NCBI RefSeq assembly: GCF_002000245.1
Contig: NZ_MTCM01000005.1
Span: 303,741 to 367,740, forward strand
Source: Sphingobacterium sp. CZ-UAM
Lineage (GTDB): Bacteria > Bacteroidota > Bacteroidia > Sphingobacteriales > Sphingobacteriaceae
Reading direction: 5' to 3'
DNA: 64,000 nucleotides
Part shown: positions 54,322-63,603 of the stretch, in pieces
Numbering within the stretch: the stretch's first letter is position 1
Layout: every line of letters starts with the position of its first letter
Notes under the pieces: model-generated
Told to the model about the DNA's origin: nothing
Seen by the model: the letters and a program-made list of their open reading frames with translations, nothing else
Database searches by the model: none
Position numbers and translations under genes: made by a program

Positions 54322-55203
54322 TTATTGCATATCGAACAAATGCTTTTCAGCATGGTAAGATGAACGAACCAAAGGTCCAGATTCAACATATTTGAATCCC
54401 ATTTCCAAACCAATTTGTTTATATTTTTCAAATTGAGCAGGTGTGATAAATTCGATAACGGGATGATGTGCTTTCGTTGGCTGTAAGTATTGTCCAAGCG
54501 TCAAAATATGAACACCAACATTATATAAGTCTTGCATTGCTTCAATGACGTCTTCTTCCGTTTCACCGAGACCAAGCATAATGCCTGATTTTGTACGAAG
54601 GCCTGCTTCGGAAATCCGACGCAAACATTCCAAAGAACGATCATATTTCGCCTGGATACGTACTTCTCTAGTTAGACGGCGAACTGTTTCCAGATTATGA
54701 GAGACCACTTCTGGACGGACAGCAATGACACGATCTAAATTATCCCATTGACCTTTAAAATCCGGCAATAACGTTTCCAGTGTTGTCTCAGGACTCTCTC
54801 TACGAATGGCATTTATTGTTTCTGCCCAAATTGTGGAACCACCATCTTTCAGATCATCACGATCCACAGAAGTGATGACACAGTGTTTTACCTGCATCAA
54901 TTTCACGGAGTTAGCTACCCTGTTAGGTTCATCCAAATCGACAGCCAAAGGACGGCCTGTTGCTACAGCACAAAACGAACATGAACGTGTACAGATATTA
55001 CCCAATATCATGAAGGTCGCTGTTCCTGCCCCCCAACACTCCCCCATATTAGGGCAATTTCCACTCTCACAAATCGTATGTAATTTGTGCTCATCTACAA
55101 GACTTCTGACATGTCTATACTCTTTACCAACAGGCAATTTGACACGCAACCAATCAGGCTTGCGTTGTGCAGGAGTTGCCGGAATAACTGGAAGTTCAAT
55201 CAT
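54322..55203 (-). CDS. lipA: Lipoyl synthase
   Basis: LipA is a radical-SAM enzyme inserting two sulfurs into octanoyl carriers. The 293-residue protein has the auxiliary cluster motif Cys45-Cys50-Cys56 (CESGNCPNMGEC) and the radical-SAM motif Cys71-Cys75-Cys78 (CTRSCSFC), and the C-terminal RSSYHAEK with the serine ligand. Start ATG at 55203 is directly preceded by a -7 box, giving a near-leaderless transcript. lipB is not adjacent. Confidence 0.96.
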   Translation of the reverse strand: MIELPVIPATPAQRKPDWLRVKLPVGKEYRHVRSLVDEHKLHTICESGNCPNMGECWGAGTATFMILGNICTRSCSFCAVATGRPLAVDLDEPNRVANSVKLMQVKHCVITSVDRDDLKDGGSTIWAETINAIRRESPETTLETLLPDFKGQWDNLDRVIAVRPEVVSHNLETVRRLTREVRIQAKYDRSLECLRRISEAGLRTKSGIMLGLGETEEDVIEAMQDLYNVGVHILTLGQYLQPTKAHHPVIEFITPAQFEKYKQIGLEMGFKYVESGPLVRSSYHAEKHLFDMQ

Positions 55204-55207
55204 AGAA

Positions 55208-55215
55208 CAAAGTTA
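55208..55215 (-). promoter_or_regulatory. -7 promoter box directly before lipA
   Basis: On the minus strand the box reads TAACTTTG and ends 4 bases before the lipA ATG. No -33 TTG at 19-20 bases. Confidence 0.5.
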
Positions 55216-55353
55216 AGGATTAAAAATGTAATTTCTACTGGGCAATTTGTTGGTTTTATATCATAAATACTTATCGAATGACGGCAATAATAGAATAATG
55301 AAACAAAAATTAGGATATTTGTGTTGATTATTTGTTAATCTAACGACTTTACT

Positions 55354-57612
55354 ATGCGACTGAGCCGATCTTTATCCTTCTTATTTCTTGGAGGAGCCTG
55401 CATTTTTGGTGTGCAGGCCCAAACTAATTTTGATCTAATTCCCAAACCATCCAAGGTAACTGTAGCGACAGGATTATATGCCATCCCTACACATCCCACA
55501 GTTATTATTTCAGATGAATTCCAGGCGACGGCACAACTGCTTACCGAACACCCTGCAATCAAAAGTTTCACCCTTGAAGTGCTAAAGAAAAATAAAAAAG
55601 CACCAAAAGAAGGTTTTCGTATTGTAAAGGCTGTTGATGCGGACAACCTCAACAAAAATGCCTATTCGATTCAAATTGACGAAAAAGGTCTTTTGCTTAA
55701 AGCTTGGGATACGCCACAGATCATCAATGGGATTTATACCTTGATTCAATTAGGTTACCTACAAGCTGACCCCAGCCAAATAGCATTTGCGACAATCGTT
55801 GATGAACCTCGTTTTTCCTACCGCGGGCTTCATTTAGACGTTTCCCGTCATTTTATGCCGCTTTCTTTCGTAAAAAAATATATAGACGTCATGGCCATTT
55901 ATAAGTTCAATAACTTTCATTGGCACTTGACAGATGGAGCCGGTTGGCGGTTGGAGATCAAAAAATATCCTGAATTAACACAAAAGGCCGCCTGGCGAAC
56001 ACATACGCATTGGAAAGATTGGTGGAACAATGGTCGTCAGTATGTAGAAAAAGGAACCCCGAATGCAAGTGGCGGCTTCTATACACAGGAAGAAGCGCGA
56101 GAGCTCGTAGATTATGCTGCCCAAAAAGGCATCAATGTCATTCCCGAAATAGAAATGCCCGGACACTCAGAAGAAGTGTTAGCCGTGTATCCCGAACTTT
56201 CATGTTCCGATAAACCCTACAGCCAGAGCGAGTTTTGCATTGGCAATGAAAAAACTTTTGAATTCTTAAAAAACGTATTGGATGAGGTCCTCACCATATT
56301 CCCTTCCCAATACATCCACATAGGTGGTGACGAAGCTGAAAAGAAACATTGGGAAAAATGTCCAAAAGACCAGGCCCTGATGCAGAAGGAAGGTTTAAAA
56401 TCGGTAGATGAGCTACAAAGCTATGCCATTAAACAAATGGATCTGTACTTGCAATCAAAGGGCCGGAAGCTTATTGGTTGGGATGAAATTTTACAGGGCG
56501 GACTGACCGAAGGCGCAACAGTGATGAGTTGGCGCGGAGAAGAGGGCGGAATAAAAGCGGCAAATGCAGGTCACGATGTCATTATGACTCCAGGTTCACA
56601 TCTTTATTTCGATTCCTATCAAACAGATCCAAGGACTCAACCCGAAGCAATTGGAGGCTATCTTACACTTGATAAGGTATATTCCTACGATCCTATCCCA
56701 GCTGAAATACAAGCGGATAAAGCCAAACACATCCTTGGAGCACAAGCAAATATATGGACAGAATATGTGCCAACGACCGAGCATGTCGAATATATGGTAT
56801 TTCCACGCGCCTTGGCCCTATCTGAGGTCAATTGGACAACTAAAGAGGCGAAAAGCTGGCCCGACTTTCAACGTCGAATACAATCACACTACAAACTACT
56901 GCAGGAACTGAATCTGAACTATTATCGTCCTTCATTCAATGTAGCGTATACAGCATCTTATAATCCGATCAAAAACAACAATAGGATTACGCTTACAACC
57001 GAGCAACTGAATACAGATCAGATTAGATATACCATTGATAGCAGTGAGCCTACGATTCAATCTACGCCTTATACCGGACCGTTTGAACTTAGTTCAACAG
57101 GACATATCAATGCAGCCTATTTCCAAGATTCGATCAAAATAGGTCCCACATTATCATTTGATATCGATATTCATCGTGCCATTGGAAAAAAAGTAACTTA
57201 CAATACACAATGGTCAGGATATCCGGCACAAAAAGACTCAACTTTAACAAATGGAATAACCGGCGGACTCTCTTACCATGACGGTCAATGGCAGGGCTTT
57301 ACAAGCCCGATTGATGTTATCGTTGATTTAGAACGCAGAGAAGAAATCCATCAGGTGGCCATGAATTTCATGCAAATGATAGGCCCCGGAGTTTATATGC
57401 CTGGAGATATGGAGGTTCTGGTTTCTGACAATGGTCGTACATTCCGTTCCATAGGAAAAGTGAAAAACGATATATCTGATAAAGAATCCAAATTAACGTT
57501 TAAAAGGTTCGAGCTAAAACTCGATAAAGCGCAACAGGCGCGCTATATTAAAATCAAAGCTAGCAACCCCAAAAAGGGATATTTATTTACAGATGAAATT
57601 ATTGTTTATTAG
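55354..57612 (+). CDS. Beta-N-acetylhexosaminidase (GH20) with C-terminal discoidin-like domain
   Basis: A 752-residue secreted enzyme with a signal peptide (ending near VQAQ). A GH20b N-terminal domain (~27-150) precedes the TIM barrel, whose catalytic pair Asp326-Glu327 is in HIGGDEAEKKHW; YRGLHLDVSRHF and WHLTDGAGWR are classical. The last ~130 residues (...GITGGLSYHDGQWQGF...) form a F5/8 type C-like domain, and a small chitobiase-like segment lies before it. Substrates are GlcNAc/GalNAc-ended glycans. Confidence 0.95.
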   Translation: MRLSRSLSFLFLGGACIFGVQAQTNFDLIPKPSKVTVATGLYAIPTHPTVIISDEFQATAQLLTEHPAIKSFTLEVLKKNKKAPKEGFRIVKAVDADNLNKNAYSIQIDEKGLLLKAWDTPQIINGIYTLIQLGYLQADPSQIAFATIVDEPRFSYRGLHLDVSRHFMPLSFVKKYIDVMAIYKFNNFHWHLTDGAGWRLEIKKYPELTQKAAWRTHTHWKDWWNNGRQYVEKGTPNASGGFYTQEEARELVDYAAQKGINVIPEIEMPGHSEEVLAVYPELSCSDKPYSQSEFCIGNEKTFEFLKNVLDEVLTIFPSQYIHIGGDEAEKKHWEKCPKDQALMQKEGLKSVDELQSYAIKQMDLYLQSKGRKLIGWDEILQGGLTEGATVMSWRGEEGGIKAANAGHDVIMTPGSHLYFDSYQTDPRTQPEAIGGYLTLDKVYSYDPIPAEIQADKAKHILGAQANIWTEYVPTTEHVEYMVFPRALALSEVNWTTKEAKSWPDFQRRIQSHYKLLQELNLNYYRPSFNVAYTASYNPIKNNNRITLTTEQLNTDQIRYTIDSSEPTIQSTPYTGPFELSSTGHINAAYFQDSIKIGPTLSFDIDIHRAIGKKVTYNTQWSGYPAQKDSTLTNGITGGLSYHDGQWQGFTSPIDVIVDLERREEIHQVAMNFMQMIGPGVYMPGDMEVLVSDNGRTFRSIGKVKNDISDKESKLTFKRFELKLDKAQQARYIKIKASNPKKGYLFTDEIIVY

Positions 57613-57764
57613 CCGAATAATAAACAATTTCCGATAATAGTTGGAAATCTATTTCTTACGTTTTCCGACTATTATTACTATTTTCCAAAGCCACTTTTCC
57701 AACAAAGATGATTTTATTTTGAAATATTCTTAAAATAAATACTTCATTTTCAAAATTTAAAATG

Positions 57765-57792
57765 TAACTTTGCACTCCGACAAAGCAGTCGG
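57765..57792 (+). promoter_or_regulatory. -7 box and small leader hairpin upstream of carB
   Basis: TAACTTTG at 57765-57772 fits the box; TTC stands at the -33 place. Just after lies a hairpin CCGAC-AAAGCA-GTCGG (57777-57792) at the very start of the transcript, about 80 bases before the carB ATG. Confidence 0.5.
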
Positions 57793-57873
57793 AATGACCC
57801 TTCCCCATGAGCTATTTTTGATTGTCTTTGCTCAGATTTACAATAGGAAATTTAATTTTTTGAACTAGATATA

Positions 57874-60693
57874 ATGCCAAGAAACACTTCCATTAAGTCG
57901 GTTTTAATCATCGGATCAGGTCCCATCGTTATCGGTCAAGCTTGTGAATTTGATTATTCTGGATCTCAAGCATCCCTTTCATTGAAAGAAGAAGGTATTG
58001 AAGTATCCATCATCAACTCAAACCCTGCAACAATCATGACGGACAAAGTTGTTGCAGACAATGTCTACTTACTTCCATTAACTTGCGAAAGTATTGAAGA
58101 GGTATTGCAAAAACACAATATCGACGCTGTGCTTCCTACGATGGGTGGTCAGACCGCTTTGAACCTATGTATCGAAGCCTCTAACCGCGGTATCTGGGAA
58201 AAATACAACGTGCGCGTAATCGGTGTTGATGTTGCTGCCATTGAAAAAACTGAAAACCGTGAAGAATTCCGTCAATTAATGGTTGATATCGGTGTAGGTG
58301 TTGCAAAATCCAAAATTGCAAACTCTTTCCTTGAAGGTAAAGAAGCTGCACAAGAAATTGGTTATCCTCTTGTTATACGTCCTTCCTATACCCTAGCAGG
58401 TACCGGCGGTGGATTTGTGCACAGAAAGGAAGATTTTGACGCTGCTTTAAACAGAGGTTTGCATGCTTCACCAACACATGAAGTTTTGGTAGAACAAGCC
58501 GTATTGGGTTGGAAAGAATTCGAGTTGGAATTACTTCGCGATACCAACGACAATGTCATCATTATCTGTACCATTGAGAACTTTGACCCAATGGGTATCC
58601 ACACCGGAGACTCCATCACAGTTGCACCAGGTATGACATTATCAGACAAATGCTACCAAGATATGCGTAATCAAGCCATCTTGATGATGCGTTCGATTGG
58701 TAACTTCGCCGGTGGATGTAACGTTCAGTTCTCTGTTAATCCAGAAAATGAAGAAATTATTGCGATCGAAATCAATCCACGTGTATCACGTTCTTCAGCT
58801 TTAGCATCAAAAGCAACTGGTTACCCAATTGCAAAAATTGCGGCTAAATTAGCCATCGGATACAACTTGGACGAGTTGCAAAATCAGATTACAAAAACAA
58901 CCTCAGCATATTTCGAACCAACGCTAGATTATGTTATCGTAAAAATCCCGCGTTTCAACTTTGACAAATTCAAAGGTGCAAACAAGGAATTAGGCCTTCA
59001 GATGAAAGCTGTAGGTGAAGTGATGGCGATTGGCCGTACATTCATCGAAGCTTTGCAAAAAGCGTGTCAGTCTCTTGAAACTGGTCGTGCAGGTTTAGGT
59101 GCTGATGGTCGTCAATGGAGAAATCTAGACGAGATCATGGATAGCCTAGAGCATCCAAGTGGTGACCGTCTATTCCATATCAAAGATGCATTCGAATTAG
59201 GTGTTCCTTTGGAGTCCATCCGTAAAGCAACACGTATCGACAAATGGTTCTTAGTACAGATTCAAGAATTGGTACACCTAGAGCAAGAATTACGTCGTTA
59301 TCAGTTAAATAACATTCCACGTGATTTCTTCATGACCTTGAAACAAAAAGGTTATTCAGATGTTCAGATCGCTTGGTTATTAGGTAATGTAACAGAAGAT
59401 CAAGTATACGATCGCCGTAAAGAACTAGGTATCAACCGCGTTTACAAAATGGTCGATACCTGTGCCGCGGAATTCCCTGCGCAGACCCCATATTACTATT
59501 CGACATTTGAAGAAGAAAATGAATCCATCTCTTCAGATAGAAAGAAAATCATTGTCTTAGGTTCAGGTCCAAACCGGATCGGTCAGGGTATCGAGTTCGA
59601 TTACTCCTGTGTGCACGGCTTATTGGCAGCAAAAGAATGTGGTTACGAAGCAATCATGGTGAACTGTAACCCGGAGACTGTATCTACGGACTTCAATATG
59701 GCCGATAAATTATATTTTGAGCCTGTATTCTGGGAACATGTACGTGAGATCATCGAATTGGAAAAACCAGAAGGAGTTATCGTTCAATTGGGCGGACAGA
59801 CAGCACTTAAAATGGCAGAACGCTTAGAACAACTTGGTGTAAAAATCATCGGTACATCATTTGAAAACATGGACTTAGCCGAAGACCGTGGTCGTTTCTC
59901 CGACTTATTAAAAGAACTTGAAATTCCTTATCCAAAATATGGTGTAGCGACTTCAGCAGAAGAAGCTTTACAAGTCGCTAACGAAGTAGGTTACCCGGTA
60001 TTGGTTCGTCCTTCATATGTTTTGGGTGGACAAGGCATGAGCATCGTCATTAATGACGAAGACCTGGAAAAAGCGGTAGTTAACCTATTGAAAAATCTTC
60101 CTGGAAATCACATCTTGATCGATCACTTCCTGGATCGTGCTGAAGAGGCGGAATCAGATTCAATCTGTGATGGTGAAGATGTACATATCATCGGTATGAT
60201 GGAACACATCGAGCCAGCTGGTATTCACTCGGGAGACTCTTCGGCAGTATTGCCTCCTTTTGGTCTATCACAAGCTGTTCAGGATAAGATGGAAGAATAC
60301 TCGATCAAATTAGCGAAAGCATTGAACGTACGCGGCTTATTAAACATTCAGTTCGCTGTCAAAGGTGAGAATGTTTATGTCATCGAGGCTAACCCACGTG
60401 CATCCCGTACTGTTCCGTTTATCGCGAAAGCATACGATGTTCCTTACATCAACATCGCTACAAAGGTCATGTTGGGTGCGAATAAATTGAAGGACTTCAC
60501 AATCGAGCGCAAATTGCAAGGTTACGCGATTAAAGAACCTGTATTCTCCTTCAATAAATTCCCTGAGGTAGATAAACAATTGGGACCTGAAATGAAATCA
60601 ACAGGTGAAGCCATCCGCTTTATCAAAGATCTTCAGGATCCATATTTCAGAGAGTTGTATAATCAAAAATCAATGTTCTTGAATGCCCAATAA
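57874..60693 (+). CDS. carB: Carbamoyl-phosphate synthase large subunit, lacking the MGS domain
   Basis: CarB makes carbamoyl phosphate for pyrimidine and arginine synthesis, with glutamine-derived ammonia from CarA. The two ATP-grasp halves are complete (residues ~1-400: VLIIGSGPIVIGQACEFDYSG; ~553-939: VLGSGPNRIGQGIEFDYSC), and the central oligomerisation domain (~400-550) is present. The protein stops at 939 residues, whereas E. coli CarB is 1073; the missing ~130 are the MGS allosteric domain. Bacteroidota CarB are often this length. carA is not adjacent. A 20-bp-stem terminator follows. Confidence 0.95.
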   Translation: MPRNTSIKSVLIIGSGPIVIGQACEFDYSGSQASLSLKEEGIEVSIINSNPATIMTDKVVADNVYLLPLTCESIEEVLQKHNIDAVLPTMGGQTALNLCIEASNRGIWEKYNVRVIGVDVAAIEKTENREEFRQLMVDIGVGVAKSKIANSFLEGKEAAQEIGYPLVIRPSYTLAGTGGGFVHRKEDFDAALNRGLHASPTHEVLVEQAVLGWKEFELELLRDTNDNVIIICTIENFDPMGIHTGDSITVAPGMTLSDKCYQDMRNQAILMMRSIGNFAGGCNVQFSVNPENEEIIAIEINPRVSRSSALASKATGYPIAKIAAKLAIGYNLDELQNQITKTTSAYFEPTLDYVIVKIPRFNFDKFKGANKELGLQMKAVGEVMAIGRTFIEALQKACQSLETGRAGLGADGRQWRNLDEIMDSLEHPSGDRLFHIKDAFELGVPLESIRKATRIDKWFLVQIQELVHLEQELRRYQLNNIPRDFFMTLKQKGYSDVQIAWLLGNVTEDQVYDRRKELGINRVYKMVDTCAAEFPAQTPYYYSTFEEENESISSDRKKIIVLGSGPNRIGQGIEFDYSCVHGLLAAKECGYEAIMVNCNPETVSTDFNMADKLYFEPVFWEHVREIIELEKPEGVIVQLGGQTALKMAERLEQLGVKIIGTSFENMDLAEDRGRFSDLLKELEIPYPKYGVATSAEEALQVANEVGYPVLVRPSYVLGGQGMSIVINDEDLEKAVVNLLKNLPGNHILIDHFLDRAEEAESDSICDGEDVHIIGMMEHIEPAGIHSGDSSAVLPPFGLSQAVQDKMEEYSIKLAKALNVRGLLNIQFAVKGENVYVIEANPRASRTVPFIAKAYDVPYINIATKVMLGANKLKDFTIERKLQGYAIKEPVFSFNKFPEVDKQLGPEMKSTGEAIRFIKDLQDPYFRELYNQKSMFLNAQ

Positions 60694-60702
60694 GGCATCA
60701 CT

Positions 60703-60746
60703 ATAAAATAGAAAAGGCTTGCAAATGCAAGCCTTTTCTATTTTAT
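60703..60746. terminator. Bidirectional terminator with a 20-bp perfect stem, overlapping the FGE stop
   Basis: Arms at 60703-60722 and 60727-60746 pair perfectly over 20 bases around a 4-base loop AAAT. It ends carB rightward, and the last codons and TAG of the FGE gene (60738-60740) are inside the right arm. Confidence 0.9.
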
Positions 60747-61775
60747 ATCTTTTACACATCGGAAACCGACATTGTTTGTTGGGCTATTTACCTCACCTTT
60801 ACCTCGGCTTCCTGCTTTATAGCGTTCACAATATTGATCATTGCAGAGAAACGATCCGCCCCGTTGGACACGTTTCTCGAGATTAGGCTCTTGTGGATCG
60901 TAGGAATTCTCCGGTCCTGTAGGGTTTGAGACGACGCTATTCTTATAGTAGTCCGGTCTATAGTAGTCCGAACACCATTCCCAGACATTTCCTTCCATAT
61001 CATAAAGTCCCAATGCGTTCGCCGGAAAGGACTTTACTGGAGCAGCACCTTCATAGCCATCCTCCTTTGAATCTTCAACAGGAAATTTCCCCTGATAGAT
61101 ATTGGCTATCCATTTCCCATTTGGTTTCAAATCCTTCCCCCAATAGTACAGATCTTCATTCGTATCCTTACGGGAGCGGGCTGCATATTCCCATTCTGCC
61201 TCCGTAGGCAATCGTTTTCCAGCCCATTTTGCATAAGCAGCGGCATCTTCGTAGGCGACTTGAACAACTGGATAATTCATTTTATCTTTTATTGAACTAT
61301 TGGGTCCTTCAGGATGCTGCCAATTTGCACCAGGAACGTACTCCCACCACATCAAATAGTTATTTAAAGAGCTGAGTTCTTTAGGTTTTGAAAATACCGC
61401 AGATCCGGGAACGAGCATATTCGGATCCACGCCGGGAAAATCTTTCGGGTCAAGTTTTCGCTCAGCGACTGTTACATAGCCTGTTTCTTTTACAAATTGT
61501 GCAAATTGCGCATTTGTCACCTCATGTTCATCCATATAGAATGAATTAAGTTCCACAGCATGTACAGGTTTGCTATCTTCGAAATTCGAGCTTCCCATCA
61601 AAAATTTACCACCTTCAATTAAAACCATCTTGCCAACTGCGGAATTGCTTTGTTTAGCCAACTGAGCTTTGATCATTCCTGCTCGGGTAGGTATATTTTC
61701 GCCCACACAACATGAGAGGGTGTCATTTGTGGAAAATATAGATAGACAGGTAACTAGTGTTAGATTGATTAACAT
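60738..61775 (-). CDS. Formylglycine-generating enzyme (SUMF1/FGE), secreted
   Basis: FGE oxidises the cysteine of sulfatases to formylglycine with oxygen and copper. The 345-residue protein (start ATG 61775; an earlier start would fall in the upstream hairpin) has a hydrophobic N-terminus, then the FGE domain: KMVLIEGGKFLMGS, GANWQHPEGPNS, WAGKRLPTEAEWEYAARSR, GNVWEWCSDYY, and RGGSFLCNDQYCERY, where Cys311 and Cys316 match the catalytic pair of human FGE (GGSYMCHRSYCYRY). Many Bacteroidota SUMF1 paralogues lack this pair; this one keeps it. No sulfatase gene lies beside it. Confidence 0.9.
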   Translation of the reverse strand: MLINLTLVTCLSIFSTNDTLSCCVGENIPTRAGMIKAQLAKQSNSAVGKMVLIEGGKFLMGSSNFEDSKPVHAVELNSFYMDEHEVTNAQFAQFVKETGYVTVAERKLDPKDFPGVDPNMLVPGSAVFSKPKELSSLNNYLMWWEYVPGANWQHPEGPNSSIKDKMNYPVVQVAYEDAAAYAKWAGKRLPTEAEWEYAARSRKDTNEDLYYWGKDLKPNGKWIANIYQGKFPVEDSKEDGYEGAAPVKSFPANALGLYDMEGNVWEWCSDYYRPDYYKNSVVSNPTGPENSYDPQEPNLEKRVQRGGSFLCNDQYCERYKAGSRGKGEVNSPTNNVGFRCVKDIK

Positions 61776-61792
61776 ACCTAAAGATAAACATA

Positions 61793-61820
61793 AAAGGGGA
61801 ACAATAAAATGTTCCCCTTT
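61793..61820 (-). terminator. Hairpin between the GH109-like gene and the FGE gene
   Basis: Arms AAAGGGGAACA and TGTTCCCCTTT with a 6-base loop. On the minus strand only four Ts follow, so it may end the upstream transcript, act as a partial terminator, or protect the mRNA end. Confidence 0.55.
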
Positions 61821-61844
61821 CAATTATTGCCTTAGCTATAGATT

Positions 61845-63251
61845 TTATACATCCAATTGTACATTTTCCTTTTTAGCACTTTTTGAGCGAATAGGTGTAT
61901 TACCACCGCCCTTTAATGTGATATCCACAGGATTATTATTCTTCCATGAGCCTTTTGTAAAATCGGGTACAGCTACGGTCTTGCAGTTCTTTTCAACCGA
62001 TTCAAAGCTCAAAGGCACGATACAGCTCCATGAAGCAGCGTCGTACACATCCTGATCTAAGGGTAAACCGTTACGCAGACAGTCGATTAGGCGCCAATCC
62101 ATCATAAAGTCCATACCCCCGTGACCACCGACTTCTTTGGCTTTGTCACCGATATACTTAACTAACTCTGGCGTATATTTATCATATAATTCTTTGAGTT
62201 TTTCCTCTTTGATAAATTCATGACCAAAAGCAATATTCTCAGTTGGATATTTTTGGGCAAAACCTTTTGTACCGCTTAACGTATGTAGTCTTGAATATGG
62301 TCTAGGTGAAGTAACATCATGTTGTAACATAATTGTTTTTCCTTTGGCAGTACGGATCAATGTCGTATTCATATTGCCACGGTATTTCTTTCCGACAAAT
62401 TCCTGAAAGAACGGATCCTTGGCTGCAAGCTCCTTCGCCTTCTCGCCCATCATAAAATCGTTGGATGACATCGCTACTAGATGGTCCATTTTATCGCCTC
62501 TATTAATGTTTAAACATTGTGCGACAGGTCCAAGTCCATGAGTTGGGTATAAGTTACCATTATATTTAATATTTTCCCTTAGACGCCACATATTATCGTA
62601 ACCATTTTTTGAGAAATTTAAATCCAATAAATCATGAATATAGGCACCTTCACCGTGAATTAGTTCACCAAATAAACCTTGACGGGCCATATTTAATGTC
62701 AGCATTTCAAAAAAATCGTAACAGCAATTCTCCAACATCATACAATGTTTTTTTGTTGCTTCAGATGTTTTGACCACTTCCCAACAATCCTTAATTGTCA
62801 AAGCAATTGGCACTTCACAAGCGACATGGTTACCCGCTTTCATAGCTGCTACACTCATAAGTGCGTGGTAGTCCCAGGGTGTACAGATATAGACCAAATC
62901 CAACTTTTCTTCCTTCAATAGTGACTTCCAGCCATCTTCTCCAGAATATGATTTTGCGGCTTTCAAACCTTTCGAAGTAAGAATCCTCTGTGCTTTCTCA
63001 ACCCGCTCCGGATGTTTATCACAAAGGGCGACAATTTCACAACCTTCGATAAAAGATAATCGTTCCACTGCACCGGGACCACGCATCCCTAATCCAATGA
63101 CGGCAACTTTCACTTTATCAATTTTGGGTGCAGCATAACCACACATATTAAATGCATCTGCTGTTGCATTGGCATTAACCAAAGTAGGAAGTGAAACAGC
63201 CAGTGACGATAAAATCCCGGCCTTTTTTAAAAAATCTCTTCTAGAATCCAT
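61845..63251 (-). CDS. Gfo/Idh/MocA oxidoreductase, GH109 (alpha-N-acetylgalactosaminidase)-like, Tat-exported
   Basis: A 468-residue protein with a twin-arginine signal (MDSRRDFLKKAG). After it comes a Rossmann domain with VIGLGMRGPGAVE (NAD-binding) and the dehydrogenase-like KAGNHVACEVPIAL. This is the layout of GH109, which removes alpha-GalNAc with NAD as a hydride shuttle; relatives with other sugars exist. YICTPWDYHA and ENCCYDFFE fit the family. It is upstream of the FGE gene on the same strand, possibly one operon. Confidence 0.88.
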   Translation of the reverse strand: MDSRRDFLKKAGILSSLAVSLPTLVNANATADAFNMCGYAAPKIDKVKVAVIGLGMRGPGAVERLSFIEGCEIVALCDKHPERVEKAQRILTSKGLKAAKSYSGEDGWKSLLKEEKLDLVYICTPWDYHALMSVAAMKAGNHVACEVPIALTIKDCWEVVKTSEATKKHCMMLENCCYDFFEMLTLNMARQGLFGELIHGEGAYIHDLLDLNFSKNGYDNMWRLRENIKYNGNLYPTHGLGPVAQCLNINRGDKMDHLVAMSSNDFMMGEKAKELAAKDPFFQEFVGKKYRGNMNTTLIRTAKGKTIMLQHDVTSPRPYSRLHTLSGTKGFAQKYPTENIAFGHEFIKEEKLKELYDKYTPELVKYIGDKAKEVGGHGGMDFMMDWRLIDCLRNGLPLDQDVYDAASWSCIVPLSFESVEKNCKTVAVPDFTKGSWKNNNPVDITLKGGGNTPIRSKSAKKENVQLDV

Positions 63252-63603
63252 AATTTAAAGTTCATGTAAATTTAAAGGGACCAAATGGTCCCTCTAAAAA
63301 ATCACCTATTTTAAAACAAACTAAACAGTCAATAAGAAAAATCCATTTTGGATTTGGATTTATACTTGGTTCTAACTAAAGAACTTAATCTCTATAACAA
63401 TAATATAACACTTTTCTCAAAATAAAAAATCAAAATTTAAAGCAATCGTTTGTCTAATCTACACAAACGATTGCTTTAATCTCCTGCAATTGAGATTTTT
63501 CAGCAAAAGTATGGTGCTTAGACAAATACAACCTGTCAATTTTATAGAAGAAATATAAAATATGCCCCCGAGGTAAATATATCTACTCTATTTATGGATC
63601 TCT
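63252..63603. other. 352-bp intergenic region with two hairpins
   Basis: A small hairpin GGGACC-AAAT-GGTCCC (63277-63292) lies in the leader of the GH109-like gene. A 17-bp perfect inverted repeat is at 63437-63479. The rest is AT-rich with no TAnnTTTG word on the minus strand near the gene (CAAACTAA is one base off) and no protein-like frame. Confidence 0.45.
63437..63479. repeat. 17-bp perfect inverted repeat
   Basis: TTAAAGCAATCGTTTGT (63437-63453) and its exact complement (63463-63479) around a 9-base loop. Neither side has a good T-run, so a simple terminator is doubtful. Confidence 0.6.

Noticed and set aside
61776..61823. Longer N-terminus of the FGE gene (MKGEHFIVPLLCLSLG)
   Set aside because: These codons are the hairpin at 61793-61820; the ATG at 61775 gives a normal exported start.
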